Origin: Bartonella sp. DB5-6
GTDB lineage: Bacteria > Pseudomonadota > Alphaproteobacteria > Rhizobiales > Rhizobiaceae
Reading direction: 5' to 3'
DNA: 64,000 bases
Assembly (NCBI RefSeq): GCF_000278115.1
Contig: NZ_JH725120.1
Coordinates: forward strand, 96,585 to 160,584
Position 1 is the first letter of the stretch; each line of letters begins with the position of its first letter. Position numbers and translations under genes: made by a program. The notes under the pieces are model-generated. The model ran no database searches. It was not told the DNA's origin and saw only the letters and a program-made list of their open reading frames with translations. Below, in pieces: positions 35,505 through 46,008 of this stretch.

Positions 35505-35981
35505 ATGACACTTCACATTGCTCTTTTTCAACCCGATATTGCTGGTAATACTGGAACAATTTTGCGTCTTAGTGCCTGTTTTGGTTTACATGTGCACATT
35601 ATTGAGCCCGCAGGCTTTAATTTGTCAGATCGCAACCTTAAGCGAGCAGGGTTGGATTATCTTGAATACGCCTCGCTAGAGCGACACATTGATTGGCAAC
35701 ATTTTATAAAAAACATGAGACACTTTAACCGTCGCCTTTTGCTTTTGAGTACAAAGGCAAAAACATGTTATACGCAGATATGCTATCAGAAAAACGACGT
35801 TTTACTTTTTGGTCGTGAATCAGCTGGAGTTCCCGACTATATTCATGAAGCCGTTGACTGTGCACTAAAAATTCCCATGCAACCACACGCACGTTCTCTC
35901 AATCTTGCAATGAGCGTCGCTATAACAACAGGAGAAGCGCTTCGCCAAATTGGTTATAATGAGAAAAGAAAAACTTCATAA
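35505..35981 (+). CDS. trmL: tRNA (cytidine/uridine-34 2'-O)-methyltransferase TrmL
   Basis: SPOUT-class enzyme that 2'-O-methylates the wobble base of tRNA-Leu isoacceptors. The 158 residues cover the whole family length: MTLHIALFQPDIAGNTGTILR at the N terminus, then AGLDYLEYA, LLFGRESAGVPD and the C-terminal knot IPMQPHARSLNLAMSVAI. It is soluble, and the start is as usual for the family. It lies divergent from the dead petABC operon. Confidence 0.94.
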   Translation: MTLHIALFQPDIAGNTGTILRLSACFGLHVHIIEPAGFNLSDRNLKRAGLDYLEYASLERHIDWQHFIKNMRHFNRRLLLLSTKAKTCYTQICYQKNDVLLFGRESAGVPDYIHEAVDCALKIPMQPHARSLNLAMSVAITTGEALRQIGYNEKRKTS

Positions 35982-36276
35982 AGAAAATACAAAAATCTCA
36001 TTAAGAGATTCAATACATTGATAAAAACGCCCCATGTATTGTACATAGCCTATAATTTTCAAAAGAACGCAATCACCACATTTTCCTAGGACCTACAATC
36101 TCTTAAAATTTTATAATCTTCAAAGCACCTTTACAAATCATCTGAAAAAATTATGCAAAATAAGATTAAGAGTTGGAAGCTAAACACTTCACCGCACCAT
36201 TTCCGCTACCAATAATCAAGCAACTACAAACAATCCTGCCATAAAAATAACAAAAGCTTCTTTGTAAAAGTCCGTA

Positions 36277-37530
36277 TTATGGATTAACTCTTTCTAATAA
36301 TGCATTACGATCCATTAAAAATCCGCTTTCAATCCATATCATTTCTAGCTCTTTAAGTTTTTTCCCCAAAAGCACTCCTTTAGAAAAACCTTTTTTTATC
36401 AAATCTTTGCCTTTAACAGGAAACGTTGGAATCTGCCATTTTTGAGCAAGCTGATAAAGCCTTTCATAATCTTCTACTTTTTGCGAAATCCCATTTCCCT
36501 CAAAAGCATCAGTATGTGCTGCTGCTACAGATAAGGACAATTGGTCCAAAACCGGCTGTCGACCATGAAAATAAATCAATTTTTGCACGAAACCATCTGA
36601 ACAGTTTTGACTAATCATTTTTAACTCTGCCCATTCCTTTAACCGCATTGTTTCTTTATGAGAAAAACGCAAGCGATGCGCCATGTCATGAAGACGTACG
36701 GGGTCAGGAGGAAGAAGACTTTCTAGCCGCAACAATGGATCGATTTTCCAACCAGAAGCCTGTTCTGCTTTCACCAATGAATGGATTGCATCAATTCCCC
36801 ATTTTTCTGTTTCAGGGAGAATGCGTGTTAAAATTCCACTTTGACGCATCCATAAAAGAGCACGTATTGGATCTGAAGCAGCGAGAAGTTTTTTTATTTC
36901 TCCCCAAATGCGCTCAGATGAAAGTTTTTGCAGACCATTTTTTAAACAAACACATGCTTTTAACCCTTGCACATCAGGTCGTCCTGTTCCATACCAAGCA
37001 AAAAAGCGAAAAAAACGCAAAATACGTAAATAATCTTCGCGAATACGACTTTCTGCAATACCAATAAAACGCACTGTTCGGCTGGCAATATCATCCAAGC
37101 CTCCTACATCATCATAAAGCTGCCCAGCAGCATCACAATAAAGTGCATTAATTGTAAAATCCCGCCGCTCAGCATCTTTTTGCCAATCACGACCAAATGC
37201 CACTTTTGCATGACGACCATCCGTTTCAATATCAGAGCGAAGCGTTGTTATTTCATAAGAACATGACTGAGAAACCACAGTCACTGTACCAAACGCAACG
37301 CCTGTAGGAATAGCTTTAAATCCTGCCTCTTCTGCGCGTACTATAACCTGTTGTGGCAAACAGGTTGTCGCAATATCAATATCACTAATAGGCTGCCCTA
37401 ACAGCTGATTGCGCACTGCTCCCCCCACAATACGCGCCTCTTCACCCTCCAAAGACAAAATACGAAGAAGTGTTTGGACATCACTATGCTGTAACCACTC
37501 AACCTGCTTAAAATTTTGTCTTATACTCAC
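36277..37530 (-). CDS. cca: CCA tRNA nucleotidyltransferase (class II)
   Basis: Adds or repairs the 3' CCA of tRNA. It has 417 residues. The class II nucleotidyltransferase head shows GGAVRNQLLG and catalytic D50 and D52 in DIDIATT, then TLRSDIETDGRHA, RRDFTINALY and the RIREDYLRILRFFRF motif. The C-terminal helical half is longer than in minimal enzymes. Poly(A) polymerases share this head, and the class assignment relies on the overall rhizobial pattern. It is divergent from the MoxR operon. The single tRNA in the window already encodes CCA, so the role is mainly repair. Confidence 0.9.
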   Translation of the reverse strand: MSIRQNFKQVEWLQHSDVQTLLRILSLEGEEARIVGGAVRNQLLGQPISDIDIATTCLPQQVIVRAEEAGFKAIPTGVAFGTVTVVSQSCSYEITTLRSDIETDGRHAKVAFGRDWQKDAERRDFTINALYCDAAGQLYDDVGGLDDIASRTVRFIGIAESRIREDYLRILRFFRFFAWYGTGRPDVQGLKACVCLKNGLQKLSSERIWGEIKKLLAASDPIRALLWMRQSGILTRILPETEKWGIDAIHSLVKAEQASGWKIDPLLRLESLLPPDPVRLHDMAHRLRFSHKETMRLKEWAELKMISQNCSDGFVQKLIYFHGRQPVLDQLSLSVAAAHTDAFEGNGISQKVEDYERLYQLAQKWQIPTFPVKGKDLIKKGFSKGVLLGKKLKELEMIWIESGFLMDRNALLERVNP

Positions 37531-37774
37531 CCTTTAACCTTTCAAAAATTGTCCTCATTGCCTTAATCAAATATCCTCATGAGGGCAATATTTCTAAGCT
37601 ATCCCTTATACAACACATCTGTTTGTTCCAAATAGATTACTCTGTGTATGTACGAATATAAAAAAACAGCATATTACACTTCTTTTCTCCTCATTTTCTG
37701 TTACAAATTATAAAATATCCATTATTATGCAGAGAAAATCAGTGATTTTTCAATAGACGCCTTAAGGAAAAAAT

Positions 37775-38806
37775 ATGAGTCAACCTGATACATCATCCAA
37801 TTCTCTTAAAAAAGCTAATATCAATCATGAAGCCCAAGAAATTATTAATGATATTGATACAACACACAAAGAATTGGATATTTTACAACGAGAAATTGAT
37901 AAAGTTATTTTTGGACAAAATCATGTGATTGAATATGCTTTAATAGCTATTTTTGCTGGTGGACACACTCTTCTCGTGGGTGCTCCAGGGCTTGCTAAAA
38001 CGCGTCTTGTTGAAACTTTGGGAACAGTATTAGGACTTGATGAAAAACGCATCCAATTCACTCCTGATTTAATGCCTTCGGACATTATTGGTTCTGAAAT
38101 TATGGATTCAGATAAAAATGGTAAGCGTTCTTTCCGCTATGTTCCAGGCCCTATTTTCACCCAACTTCTCATGGCTGATGAAATTAATCGCGCTTCTCCT
38201 CGCACGCAATCAGCTCTTTTACAAGCCATGCAAGAATATCATGTCACTGTTGCCGGTAATCGTTATGATTTGCCTCAACCTTTTCATGTGCTTGCAACCC
38301 AAAATCCTTTTGAGCAGGAAGGAACATACCCACTTCCTGAAGCACAACTGGATCGCTTTTTGATGCAAATTGATATTGACTACCCTGATTTAAGCACAGA
38401 ACGACGTATTATTTTAGAAACAACGAGAGAGAAAAACAAAAAAGCAAAACCGATTTTGTCAACTCAAAAACTGCAAAAAATTCAAAAGATCGTTCGTAAA
38501 ATGCCACTCTCGGAAAATATTATAGAAGCCATTTTAAAGATTGTCCGTTCAGCCCGCCCTCATAAAGACAATACTCTTGCAAATGCTTATATTGCTTGGG
38601 GACCTGGTCCTCGAGCATCACAAGCGCTTTCACTCTGTGTCCGCGCCCGTGCCCTTTATCATGGGCGTTTAGCTCCCTCACTTGATGATGTTGAGGCATT
38701 AGCTTACCCCGTATTACAACACCGCATGGCACTCAATTTTTCCGCACATTCTGACAATATAACCATAAAAGATGTTATCAATAATCTTGTGAAAGACACT
38801 CTCTGA
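37775..38806 (+). CDS. MoxR-family AAA+ ATPase
   Basis: Cytosolic AAA_3 ATPase, 343 residues, of the MoxR family, thought to act as a chaperone that helps metal-cofactor or protein-complex maturation with VWA/DUF58 partners. Walker A GAPGLAKT is near 69-76, Walker B LLMADEINRASPRTQSALL near 131, sensor 1 LATQNPFEQEGTYPLPEAQLDRF, and sensor 2 RASQALSLC. AAGGAAAAA precedes the ATG. The last base of its TGA is the A of the next ATG, so it is coupled to the DUF58 gene. Confidence 0.92.
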   Translation: MSQPDTSSNSLKKANINHEAQEIINDIDTTHKELDILQREIDKVIFGQNHVIEYALIAIFAGGHTLLVGAPGLAKTRLVETLGTVLGLDEKRIQFTPDLMPSDIIGSEIMDSDKNGKRSFRYVPGPIFTQLLMADEINRASPRTQSALLQAMQEYHVTVAGNRYDLPQPFHVLATQNPFEQEGTYPLPEAQLDRFLMQIDIDYPDLSTERRIILETTREKNKKAKPILSTQKLQKIQKIVRKMPLSENIIEAILKIVRSARPHKDNTLANAYIAWGPGPRASQALSLCVRARALYHGRLAPSLDDVEALAYPVLQHRMALNFSAHSDNITIKDVINNLVKDTL

Positions 38807-39717
38807 TGGCTATTGGTAAAAAAGTTTCAAAACAGCCTCCAATGACCCTTGCGGTTAAACTGCATGAAAATGCAGCGAAAATGCCATATTTTCTTCTACA
38901 AGCACGTCAAATCGCCAAGACACTGATAACTGGATGGCATGGACAACGTAAACGCGGCAACGGAGAAAACTTTTGGCAATTTCGCCCTTATGTTGAAGGA
39001 GAATCCATTACACGCATTGACTGGCGTCGCTCAGCACGTGATGAACATACTTATCTACGCGAACATGAATGGGAAATGACACAAACAGTTTGGTTTTGTC
39101 CTGATCAAAGTGCATCTATGCATTACTGTTCGCGCTTTTCCAAAATCTCTAAGGGTGATCATGCTATCATTCTTACCCTTGCATTGGCATCACTTCTAGC
39201 CAAAAGCGGTGAACGTATTGCTATCCCTAACTTAATGTCACCTACAATGGCATCCAATATACTAGAACGGATGGCATTAGCTTTGACAAATCATCAAAGT
39301 GAAAATCCATTTTCAAACTTTTCAACGATTACGCGTTTTTCGCATGCTATCATAATAAGCGACTTTCTTGATCGTCCTGAAAAAATCATTCAACATTTAA
39401 ACACTTTATCTACGAAGCAGGTCACGGCTCATTTAATTGAAATTGCTGATCCCGCAGAAGAAAACTTTCCCTACAAGGGTCGCACAGAATTTTTTGACCC
39501 TGAAACGAAGGAAAAGCACATTTTCGGAAAAGCAGAAAACCTTCGTAAGCACTATTGCGAACTGTATCAAGCAAGGAGACAAGAATTAGCAAATTTTTGC
39601 TCACGCCAAGGATGGACCTATCACGTGAGTACAACAAACCAGCCCTTCACAGAAACCATTTTGCATCTTGCAAATAAAATGGGGTGCCCTCCATCTCACA
39701 GCAGGAGGTTGTTTTGA
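38806..39717 (+). CDS. DUF58 domain protein (VWA-like)
   Basis: A soluble 303-residue DUF58 protein. The hallmark REYVEGDxxRxIDW-type motif is here FRPYVEGESITRIDWRRSA, followed by LREHEWE and a vWA-like core with DQSASM. MoxR and DUF58 proteins are a constant pair, and the client is unknown. It is translationally coupled at both ends: it overlaps MoxR by one base, and its stop overlaps the next start. Confidence 0.9.
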   Translation: MAIGKKVSKQPPMTLAVKLHENAAKMPYFLLQARQIAKTLITGWHGQRKRGNGENFWQFRPYVEGESITRIDWRRSARDEHTYLREHEWEMTQTVWFCPDQSASMHYCSRFSKISKGDHAIILTLALASLLAKSGERIAIPNLMSPTMASNILERMALALTNHQSENPFSNFSTITRFSHAIIISDFLDRPEKIIQHLNTLSTKQVTAHLIEIADPAEENFPYKGRTEFFDPETKEKHIFGKAENLRKHYCELYQARRQELANFCSRQGWTYHVSTTNQPFTETILHLANKMGCPPSHSRRLF

Positions 39718-42527
39718 GTTTTGCTGCTCCCTTGCTATTACTAGGACTTTTATCCCTACCAGCCATTTGGTGGTTGTTACGGATAACACCTCCATCCCCG
39801 CGTAAAGAGCTCTTTCCTCCTTTGCGCTTTCTACCAAAACCAACAAATCAGCAAGAAACCGCAAATCATACACCTTGGTGGTTACTGGTATTACGGTTAA
39901 TCATAGCGGCGCTCATTATTATCGCTTTGGCACAACCAACTTGGAATCAAAAGCCAATTACACTCTCTGGGTCTCATCCCCTTGCACTCATTATCGACAA
40001 TGGATGGGCGTCAGCGAGAGAATGGGAAAAACGCATTTCTATTGCCAAAACTCTCCTTGCACAAGCAGAAAAACATCAAAAAGATATTTATTTACTTGCA
40101 ACTGCTGAAAATGATAGCCCCAATATAGTCCCCTTGCCCGCAAAAACTATAAAACAACATTTAATGCATTTACAGCCTCACCCTTGGCCTGTCAATCGTA
40201 TGTCAGCTCTAAAAAAACTCATTGAAATAAGCAAAGGTAAACCCCTTGATATTGCTTACTTAAGTGATGGATTACAAATAAGTGAAGATGATCAAACTTT
40301 CGCTCTTATTAAACAATTAAAACCCAAAACACTCTTATGGTACTCAGCTGATATTTCGGATTTGATCGGCATAGCGGCCATAGAAAATAACAATGGAAAC
40401 ATGGTAGCGCGCATCATCCGTCCAACGACACGTGGCAAAACTCCAGCTACTCTAAGTCTTTACGATGCAAACAATAAATTGCTCGGACAATTTACAACAA
40501 ACTTTCTTGAGGGAGAAACAACAGCGCTTGTTTCATTTAATGTACCACTTGAACTCCACAATGATATTGCTTGGATAAAAATCAATAACCAAGCACATGC
40601 TGCTGCTACTTTCTTAGTAGACAGCCACAATAGAGTAAACCGTGTTGCTCTCCTCTCACTAGGTACCAATGAAATGGTACAGCCTCTGCTCTCTCCATTT
40701 TACTACATTATCAAAGCCTTACAAAGCCACACACAGCTTATAACAGCCGGTGGAAGAGAACTTTCTACTGATATTGATCACTTACTCAAACAAAGTCCTT
40801 CTGTTTTCATTATGGGGGATATTGTGAACATGTCGGAAGGAGCAGAAAAAAAGCTGTCTAATTTTGTAAATAAAGGAGGAACACTCATTCGCTTTGCAGG
40901 GGAGAATCTGAGTACTGCAGAACACTACGATAGCCTACTACCAGTATCACTGCGTCCTGGAAAACGTTCACTTGGGAGTATTATGTCTTGGACTAAACCG
41001 CAAAAACTTGCGCCTTTTGCAAAAAATAGCTTCTTCTTCGATCTCCCTTTTCCAGAAGATGTCACTGTCACTCGCCAAATTCTAGCAGAACCAAGCTCAG
41101 ATCTTTTTGAAAAAACATGGCTCAGTCTTTCTGATGGAACACCCCTTATTACAGCAACGCGTCGTGGCAAAGGAACACTCATTCTTATTCATATCGCTCC
41201 CGATCCCACATGGTCAAATCTTCCACTTTCTGGCTTTTTTGCACAAATGTTGCAAAAACTGATCACATTGAGCGCCTATGAAAACACAAACCCATCACAC
41301 ATAAAAAACATAAAAAAAGGAACAACAATACAAAATCCTTGGCGAACAGTGAATACCGACGGGCAATTACAAATGCCCCCTCCTCATGTTGTTCCATTAG
41401 TCCTTGATGGCCAAGAGCCGCCTCTTCCTTCTTATTATACCCCACCTGGACTCTACGGCATAAAAAATAATTTTTATGCACTTAATCTCTTAAATCATTC
41501 ATCATACTTGATGAAGCAATCATCATTACCATCCCCTTTAAGCAAGAGTCCTTTATCTTACAATACAAAAGAAAAACATCTTACTGGCCCACTTTTAGGA
41601 TTGGCTCTCTTATTATTCGCCTTTGACAATTTTCTCATGTTATGGATGGGAGGTGCTTTTTTTCTAAACCGGCGGCGCAATATACTCCTTTTCCTCCCCC
41701 TTACAATAGGTATCATCGCCTTATTTTCATATAATCCAACAGTTCATGCACAAGGTACAGAAAATAATAATGAAACCATAGTACAAGCAGCTGGTTCTAC
41801 ACATCTTGCTTACGTGATAACGAATAATCATGAAATTGATAAAACGAGTAAAAGTGGTCTAGAAGCCTTAAGCCAATTTATTGCAGAACGTACAATGCTC
41901 TTGCCAAGCTCTGTGATAGCACTTGATCTCGATAAAGATGAACTCTCCTTCTATCCTCTCATTTACTGGCCAATTGATGCTAACAGTCCTGTACCAACTC
42001 CAAAAAGCCTTGAAAAAATAAATAACTTTATGAAACACGGAGGCACTATTTTATTTGACACACGTGATCAGATAAATACCGACCTTAATCTTGAAGGAGC
42101 TGCCACCCCTGCTACACAAAGATTACGAACCATCTTAAAGGGATTGAACATTCCAGCCATTGAACCAGCATCAACCGATCATGTTATTGCGCGTTCTTTT
42201 TATATTATGCCTGATTTTCCCGGACTCTATCGTGGTTCACCTTTGTGGGTTGAATCATCATCAACAAGTAAAAAAAACAAAAGCTTTCTTGCTACGGGTG
42301 ATAATGTAAGTTCCCTTCTGATCACCGCGAATAACTTTGCTGGTGCTTGGGCACTAAATGAAAAAGGCATGTGGAAATATCCTCTTATTCCTAATGATCC
42401 AATGCAACGCCTATGGGCATTTCGTGCAGGATTAAATATTGTTATCTATGTGCTTACAGGAAATTATAAAGCTGACCAAATTCATGTTCCGGCACTCTTA
42501 GAACGCTTTAAAAGAGAAAGAAGGTAA
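39714..42527 (+). CDS. BatA/DUF4159 membrane protein
   Basis: A 937-residue membrane protein. Its N terminus is a BatA-like two-helix segment (LLLLGLLSLPAIWWLLR and a second helix near LVLRLIIAALIIIALAQPTW). A vWA-like extracytoplasmic region follows, then further TM helices near 640-690. A C-terminal DUF4159 domain occupies about 710-937 (THLAYVITNN, GGTILFDTRDQ). The TTG at 39714 is chosen because AGGAGG lies 5 bases before it and overlaps the DUF58 stop; a GTG at 39684 is in frame but lacks such a site. Function is unknown; it probably anchors the MoxR/DUF58 system. Confidence 0.85.
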   Translation: MSFAAPLLLLGLLSLPAIWWLLRITPPSPRKELFPPLRFLPKPTNQQETANHTPWWLLVLRLIIAALIIIALAQPTWNQKPITLSGSHPLALIIDNGWASAREWEKRISIAKTLLAQAEKHQKDIYLLATAENDSPNIVPLPAKTIKQHLMHLQPHPWPVNRMSALKKLIEISKGKPLDIAYLSDGLQISEDDQTFALIKQLKPKTLLWYSADISDLIGIAAIENNNGNMVARIIRPTTRGKTPATLSLYDANNKLLGQFTTNFLEGETTALVSFNVPLELHNDIAWIKINNQAHAAATFLVDSHNRVNRVALLSLGTNEMVQPLLSPFYYIIKALQSHTQLITAGGRELSTDIDHLLKQSPSVFIMGDIVNMSEGAEKKLSNFVNKGGTLIRFAGENLSTAEHYDSLLPVSLRPGKRSLGSIMSWTKPQKLAPFAKNSFFFDLPFPEDVTVTRQILAEPSSDLFEKTWLSLSDGTPLITATRRGKGTLILIHIAPDPTWSNLPLSGFFAQMLQKLITLSAYENTNPSHIKNIKKGTTIQNPWRTVNTDGQLQMPPPHVVPLVLDGQEPPLPSYYTPPGLYGIKNNFYALNLLNHSSYLMKQSSLPSPLSKSPLSYNTKEKHLTGPLLGLALLLFAFDNFLMLWMGGAFFLNRRRNILLFLPLTIGIIALFSYNPTVHAQGTENNNETIVQAAGSTHLAYVITNNHEIDKTSKSGLEALSQFIAERTMLLPSSVIALDLDKDELSFYPLIYWPIDANSPVPTPKSLEKINNFMKHGGTILFDTRDQINTDLNLEGAATPATQRLRTILKGLNIPAIEPASTDHVIARSFYIMPDFPGLYRGSPLWVESSSTSKKNKSFLATGDNVSSLLITANNFAGAWALNEKGMWKYPLIPNDPMQRLWAFRAGLNIVIYVLTGNYKADQIHVPALLERFKRERR

Positions 42528-44623
42528 TGATAGCATTCATCACTTTTCAACCTTTTTTACCACTCTCTTGGATTCTCCTCTTAAGTGGATTATCCATATT
42601 TTTCGTCATTATTGGCCTTATTACACAACGTCAAGGCTCTTTATTCCGCTTTATAGCATTAACCGCACTCATCCTTGCTCTGCTTAATCCCATGATCATA
42701 AAAGAGCAGCGTGAACCAGTTAAAAGCACTGTAGGCATTGTTATTGACCGCAGCAAAAGCCAAACGTTTGGCACACGCACAAGTGATAGTGATGCAGCAC
42801 GCGCACAATTAACCAATGTATTGGCGCAGTATCCGCAATTTGAGCCACGCTTTATTGAAGCAGGAAAACTCGCTGATAATCAATATGCGCACTCAACAAA
42901 TTTATTTAGTACTTTAACACAAGCACTATCTGATGTCCCACCATCTCGTTATGCAGGTACAATCTTCATCACTGATGGGCAAGTCCATGACATTCCATTA
43001 CTCTCAGAACTTCACCATCAAGCACCTGTCAATGCTCTTATAACAGGAAGATCAGATGAATTTGACCGCCAAATCAAAATTGTTTCTCCTCCCCGCTTTG
43101 CCCTTATTAATAAACCACAAATGCTCTCCATCTTGGTAGAAGATAAAGGACAATCCCAAGAATCTCTACCAACGCAAGCAAACATTACTATAAGTATCAA
43201 TGGACAAGAAGTTGGCCATTATTCTGTAACTCCTGGCGTTATTTTTCAAACTGAAATCACTCTTCTTCATGCTAAAAAAAATATCATCCAAGTTACCACC
43301 GATGCGCACAAAGGTGAATTAAGCTTTGAAAACAACCGTGCTATAGCTATTATTGAAGGAATCAGAGAAAATTTGCGTGTCCTTCTTATTTCAGGTGCAC
43401 CTTACAATGGTGAACGAACATGGCGTGATCTTTTGAAGGGTGACTCCAATATTGATCTTGTTCATTTTACTATTTTGCGTCCCCCCAACAAAGCAGATAA
43501 TACACCATCAAGCCAATTATCACTTGTAGTCTTCCCTACAAGAAAACTCTTTGTTGAAGAGATCGGTAATTTTGATCTCATCATCTTTGACGGCTACCAA
43601 CACTCTGCTGTTTTTCCATTAATTTATTATGATTATATTGCCCAATATGTACAAAAGGGTGGTGCGTTGCTGATGGTAACAGGGCCTGAGTTTACCCAAC
43701 AAAACTCGCTTGCAAAAACACCTTTAATAAGCATCTTACCCGCACGACCAAATGGTGCTATTATTCAAAAACCTTTTCGTCCTCAATTAACAAAGGAAGG
43801 TGAACGTCATCCTGTCACAAGAGGACTTGCAACACTTAATTATCCAACCTCTCAGTGGGGAAAATGGCTACGACAAATTGCCATTCAAAACAGATACAAA
43901 GGCACTGCTCTCATGAAAGGAGCTGATGAGCAACCACTTTTACTTCTTTCCCATGTTGGTAAAGGACGTGTAGGCATGTTGCTTTCCGACGAAAGTTGGC
44001 TTTGGGCAAGAGGTTTCGATGGAGGAGGTCCTTATGCAGCTCTTTATCGCCGAATTGCTCATTGGCTTATGAAAGAACCAGAACTTGAAGAAGAAAAGTT
44101 AAGTACCACCAGCGACCAACATCGTTTAATGATTCACCGCCAAACGCTCAAAGATCACCCCGAGCCAGCTGAAATAACTTTTCCTTCTGGAAAAAAAGAA
44201 AATGTTACCCTTACAAAAGAACAGGAAGGTGTCTTTACAGCAGCTATTAATACTGATGAAATAGGCATTTTTACCATCAAAAATGGCAATTTAACAGCGC
44301 TTTCTTCTGTAGGGATATTTGATAATCTCGAATTGTTTGACTTAATTTCAACGGAAGAAAAATTAGCCCCCATCAGTAAACAGACTGGCGGGCACATTAC
44401 ACGTTTATATAATAAACAAAGGAAAAGCATTCATCTTCCCCCCCTCAAGGTAATTCGATCACAAACAAGCCCAACATCCTCCTCTGCTCATTCAATTGTT
44501 CTGAAAGAAGCAACGGAGACCCGTTTAATCAATACCTTCTATTTTTCGATCTTTTCTGGTTTTTTTGCGCTCCTTGCTTGTCTTTTACTGTTGAACAGCA
44601 TGTGGTATCGCGAAAGCCGTTAA
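42527..44623 (+). CDS. Large membrane protein of the MoxR operon (glutamine-amidotransferase-like fold)
   Basis: A 698-residue protein. Two N-terminal TM helices come first (about 10-32 and 36-55), then a vWA-like segment (VGIVIDRSKSQ, GTIFITDGQVHD). A central class-I glutamine-amidotransferase-like domain (LRVLLISGAP, DLIIFDGYQ, GGALLMVTGPE, HVGKGRVGMLLSDESWLW) and a C-terminal TM near 670-690 follow. No catalytic Cys is evident in the GATase-like part, so it is probably non-enzymatic. The stop of the upstream gene and this ATG share a base. It is the last gene of the four-gene operon. Confidence 0.82.
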   Translation: MIAFITFQPFLPLSWILLLSGLSIFFVIIGLITQRQGSLFRFIALTALILALLNPMIIKEQREPVKSTVGIVIDRSKSQTFGTRTSDSDAARAQLTNVLAQYPQFEPRFIEAGKLADNQYAHSTNLFSTLTQALSDVPPSRYAGTIFITDGQVHDIPLLSELHHQAPVNALITGRSDEFDRQIKIVSPPRFALINKPQMLSILVEDKGQSQESLPTQANITISINGQEVGHYSVTPGVIFQTEITLLHAKKNIIQVTTDAHKGELSFENNRAIAIIEGIRENLRVLLISGAPYNGERTWRDLLKGDSNIDLVHFTILRPPNKADNTPSSQLSLVVFPTRKLFVEEIGNFDLIIFDGYQHSAVFPLIYYDYIAQYVQKGGALLMVTGPEFTQQNSLAKTPLISILPARPNGAIIQKPFRPQLTKEGERHPVTRGLATLNYPTSQWGKWLRQIAIQNRYKGTALMKGADEQPLLLLSHVGKGRVGMLLSDESWLWARGFDGGGPYAALYRRIAHWLMKEPELEEEKLSTTSDQHRLMIHRQTLKDHPEPAEITFPSGKKENVTLTKEQEGVFTAAINTDEIGIFTIKNGNLTALSSVGIFDNLELFDLISTEEKLAPISKQTGGHITRLYNKQRKSIHLPPLKVIRSQTSPTSSSAHSIVLKEATETRLINTFYFSIFSGFFALLACLLLLNSMWYRESR

Positions 44624-44872
44624 AAAACTGAGTATTTATACCAAAATCTAAAAGTGCAATGCTTCTTACAAAAAAATATACGCCGATGAGATGAAGAATA
44701 ACATGGAGTATCATACTCCCTTTTTGTCATTCAAAAACCAATGAAGCATAAATTCCCCAAAGTTTTTTGACATTTATGACAAACTGTTTTTTATTTCACA
44801 ATCCCATCTTACTTCCCAAATGCACTGGATTGTTTTACAATCTTTTTTATTGCCTAACTTGTTTTCAACGCT

Positions 44873-45775
44873 ATGCTAACACCTATGTTTTATCTTGCCC
44901 ATATATCGGATGTGCATCTTTCACCTCTACCGCAACCTTCCTTATTTGAACTTTTTGGCAAGCGGCTTACTGGCTATCTTAATTGGCAAAGAAAACGTAA
45001 GAGCCAAATGGCAACAAATGTCCTAGAAACTTTGATGGACACCTTAAAAAAAACAAATCCTGATCATCTTGTAATCTCTGGAGATCTTGTCAATCTTGCT
45101 CTCGACAAAGAATTTGAACAAGCACACAATTGGTTGCTTAAGCAAGGACAGCCTCAAAATATTTCTTTAACATTTGGTAATCATGACGCCTATGTCCGTG
45201 GAGCATTCCTAAAAGCCTGTACTCTCTTCCAACCTTGGATCAAAGATGATTTTCCTCCTCAAAATGCCTTTCCCTTTCCTTATATGCGCATTCGCAAAAA
45301 TATTGCTATTATAGGGGCCTCCTCAGCCATAGCTACACCACCTTTTCAAGCTTTTGGTTATTTTGGTAAAATGCAAGCGCAAGCTTTATCGCAACTTTTA
45401 AACGAAGCAACAGCACGCAATCTGTTTCGTGTTGTCATGATACATCATCCTCCCTTTCATCATGCAACCTCTTGGCATAAAAAATTATGGGGCATCGAAC
45501 GTTTTCTAGATGTTATCAAACATCATGGCTGTGAACTTGTTCTTCACGGACATACCCATTTACCCACACTAAAGACCGTTGAAGGAACAATAGGAAAAAT
45601 TCCTATTGTTGGTGTTGCTTCCGCATCGCAAGCTTTTGGTGATAAAAAACCACCAGCAGGTTTTAATTTATTTGCCATTGAGCGTTTTCACCATCGTTGG
45701 AACTGCCAGTTGCAACGCTATAATCTTATCAATAAAAAAAATGAAATAACGTGTACTGAAATAATTAATCTTTAA
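44873..45775 (+). CDS. Metallophosphoesterase
   Basis: A calcineurin-like phosphoesterase, 300 residues. The metal ligands are all present: SDVHL near the N terminus, SGDLVN, FGNHDA, MIHHPP and the C-terminal HGHTHLP. No signal peptide or membrane helix is obvious. Substrate is unknown; family members hydrolyse cyclic nucleotides, UDP-diacylglucosamine or other phosphoesters. A second ATG at 44885 gives MFYLAHISDVHL, a more typical start, and neither ATG has a good ribosome site. Confidence 0.88.
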   Translation: MLTPMFYLAHISDVHLSPLPQPSLFELFGKRLTGYLNWQRKRKSQMATNVLETLMDTLKKTNPDHLVISGDLVNLALDKEFEQAHNWLLKQGQPQNISLTFGNHDAYVRGAFLKACTLFQPWIKDDFPPQNAFPFPYMRIRKNIAIIGASSAIATPPFQAFGYFGKMQAQALSQLLNEATARNLFRVVMIHHPPFHHATSWHKKLWGIERFLDVIKHHGCELVLHGHTHLPTLKTVEGTIGKIPIVGVASASQAFGDKKPPAGFNLFAIERFHHRWNCQLQRYNLINKKNEITCTEIINL

Positions 45776-46008
45776 ACACTCTGTAAGAATAGCCAAAAAG
45801 TTGTAAAAAAAGCAAAAAACGAAAATATCTTTTTGTTCATATCCCTCTAAATAATAGTTCAGCCTCTTCCTCACTCTAAAAGAAAGAAATTTTTAACTAC
45901 CCATCTGATTATAGATTAATTCCTTTCGAGTCTGTTCCATCAGGCTTTATATCACTATCCTGAAACTCAATATTTTACGTTACTACAGATAATTGGGAAA
46001 AATCTTTT

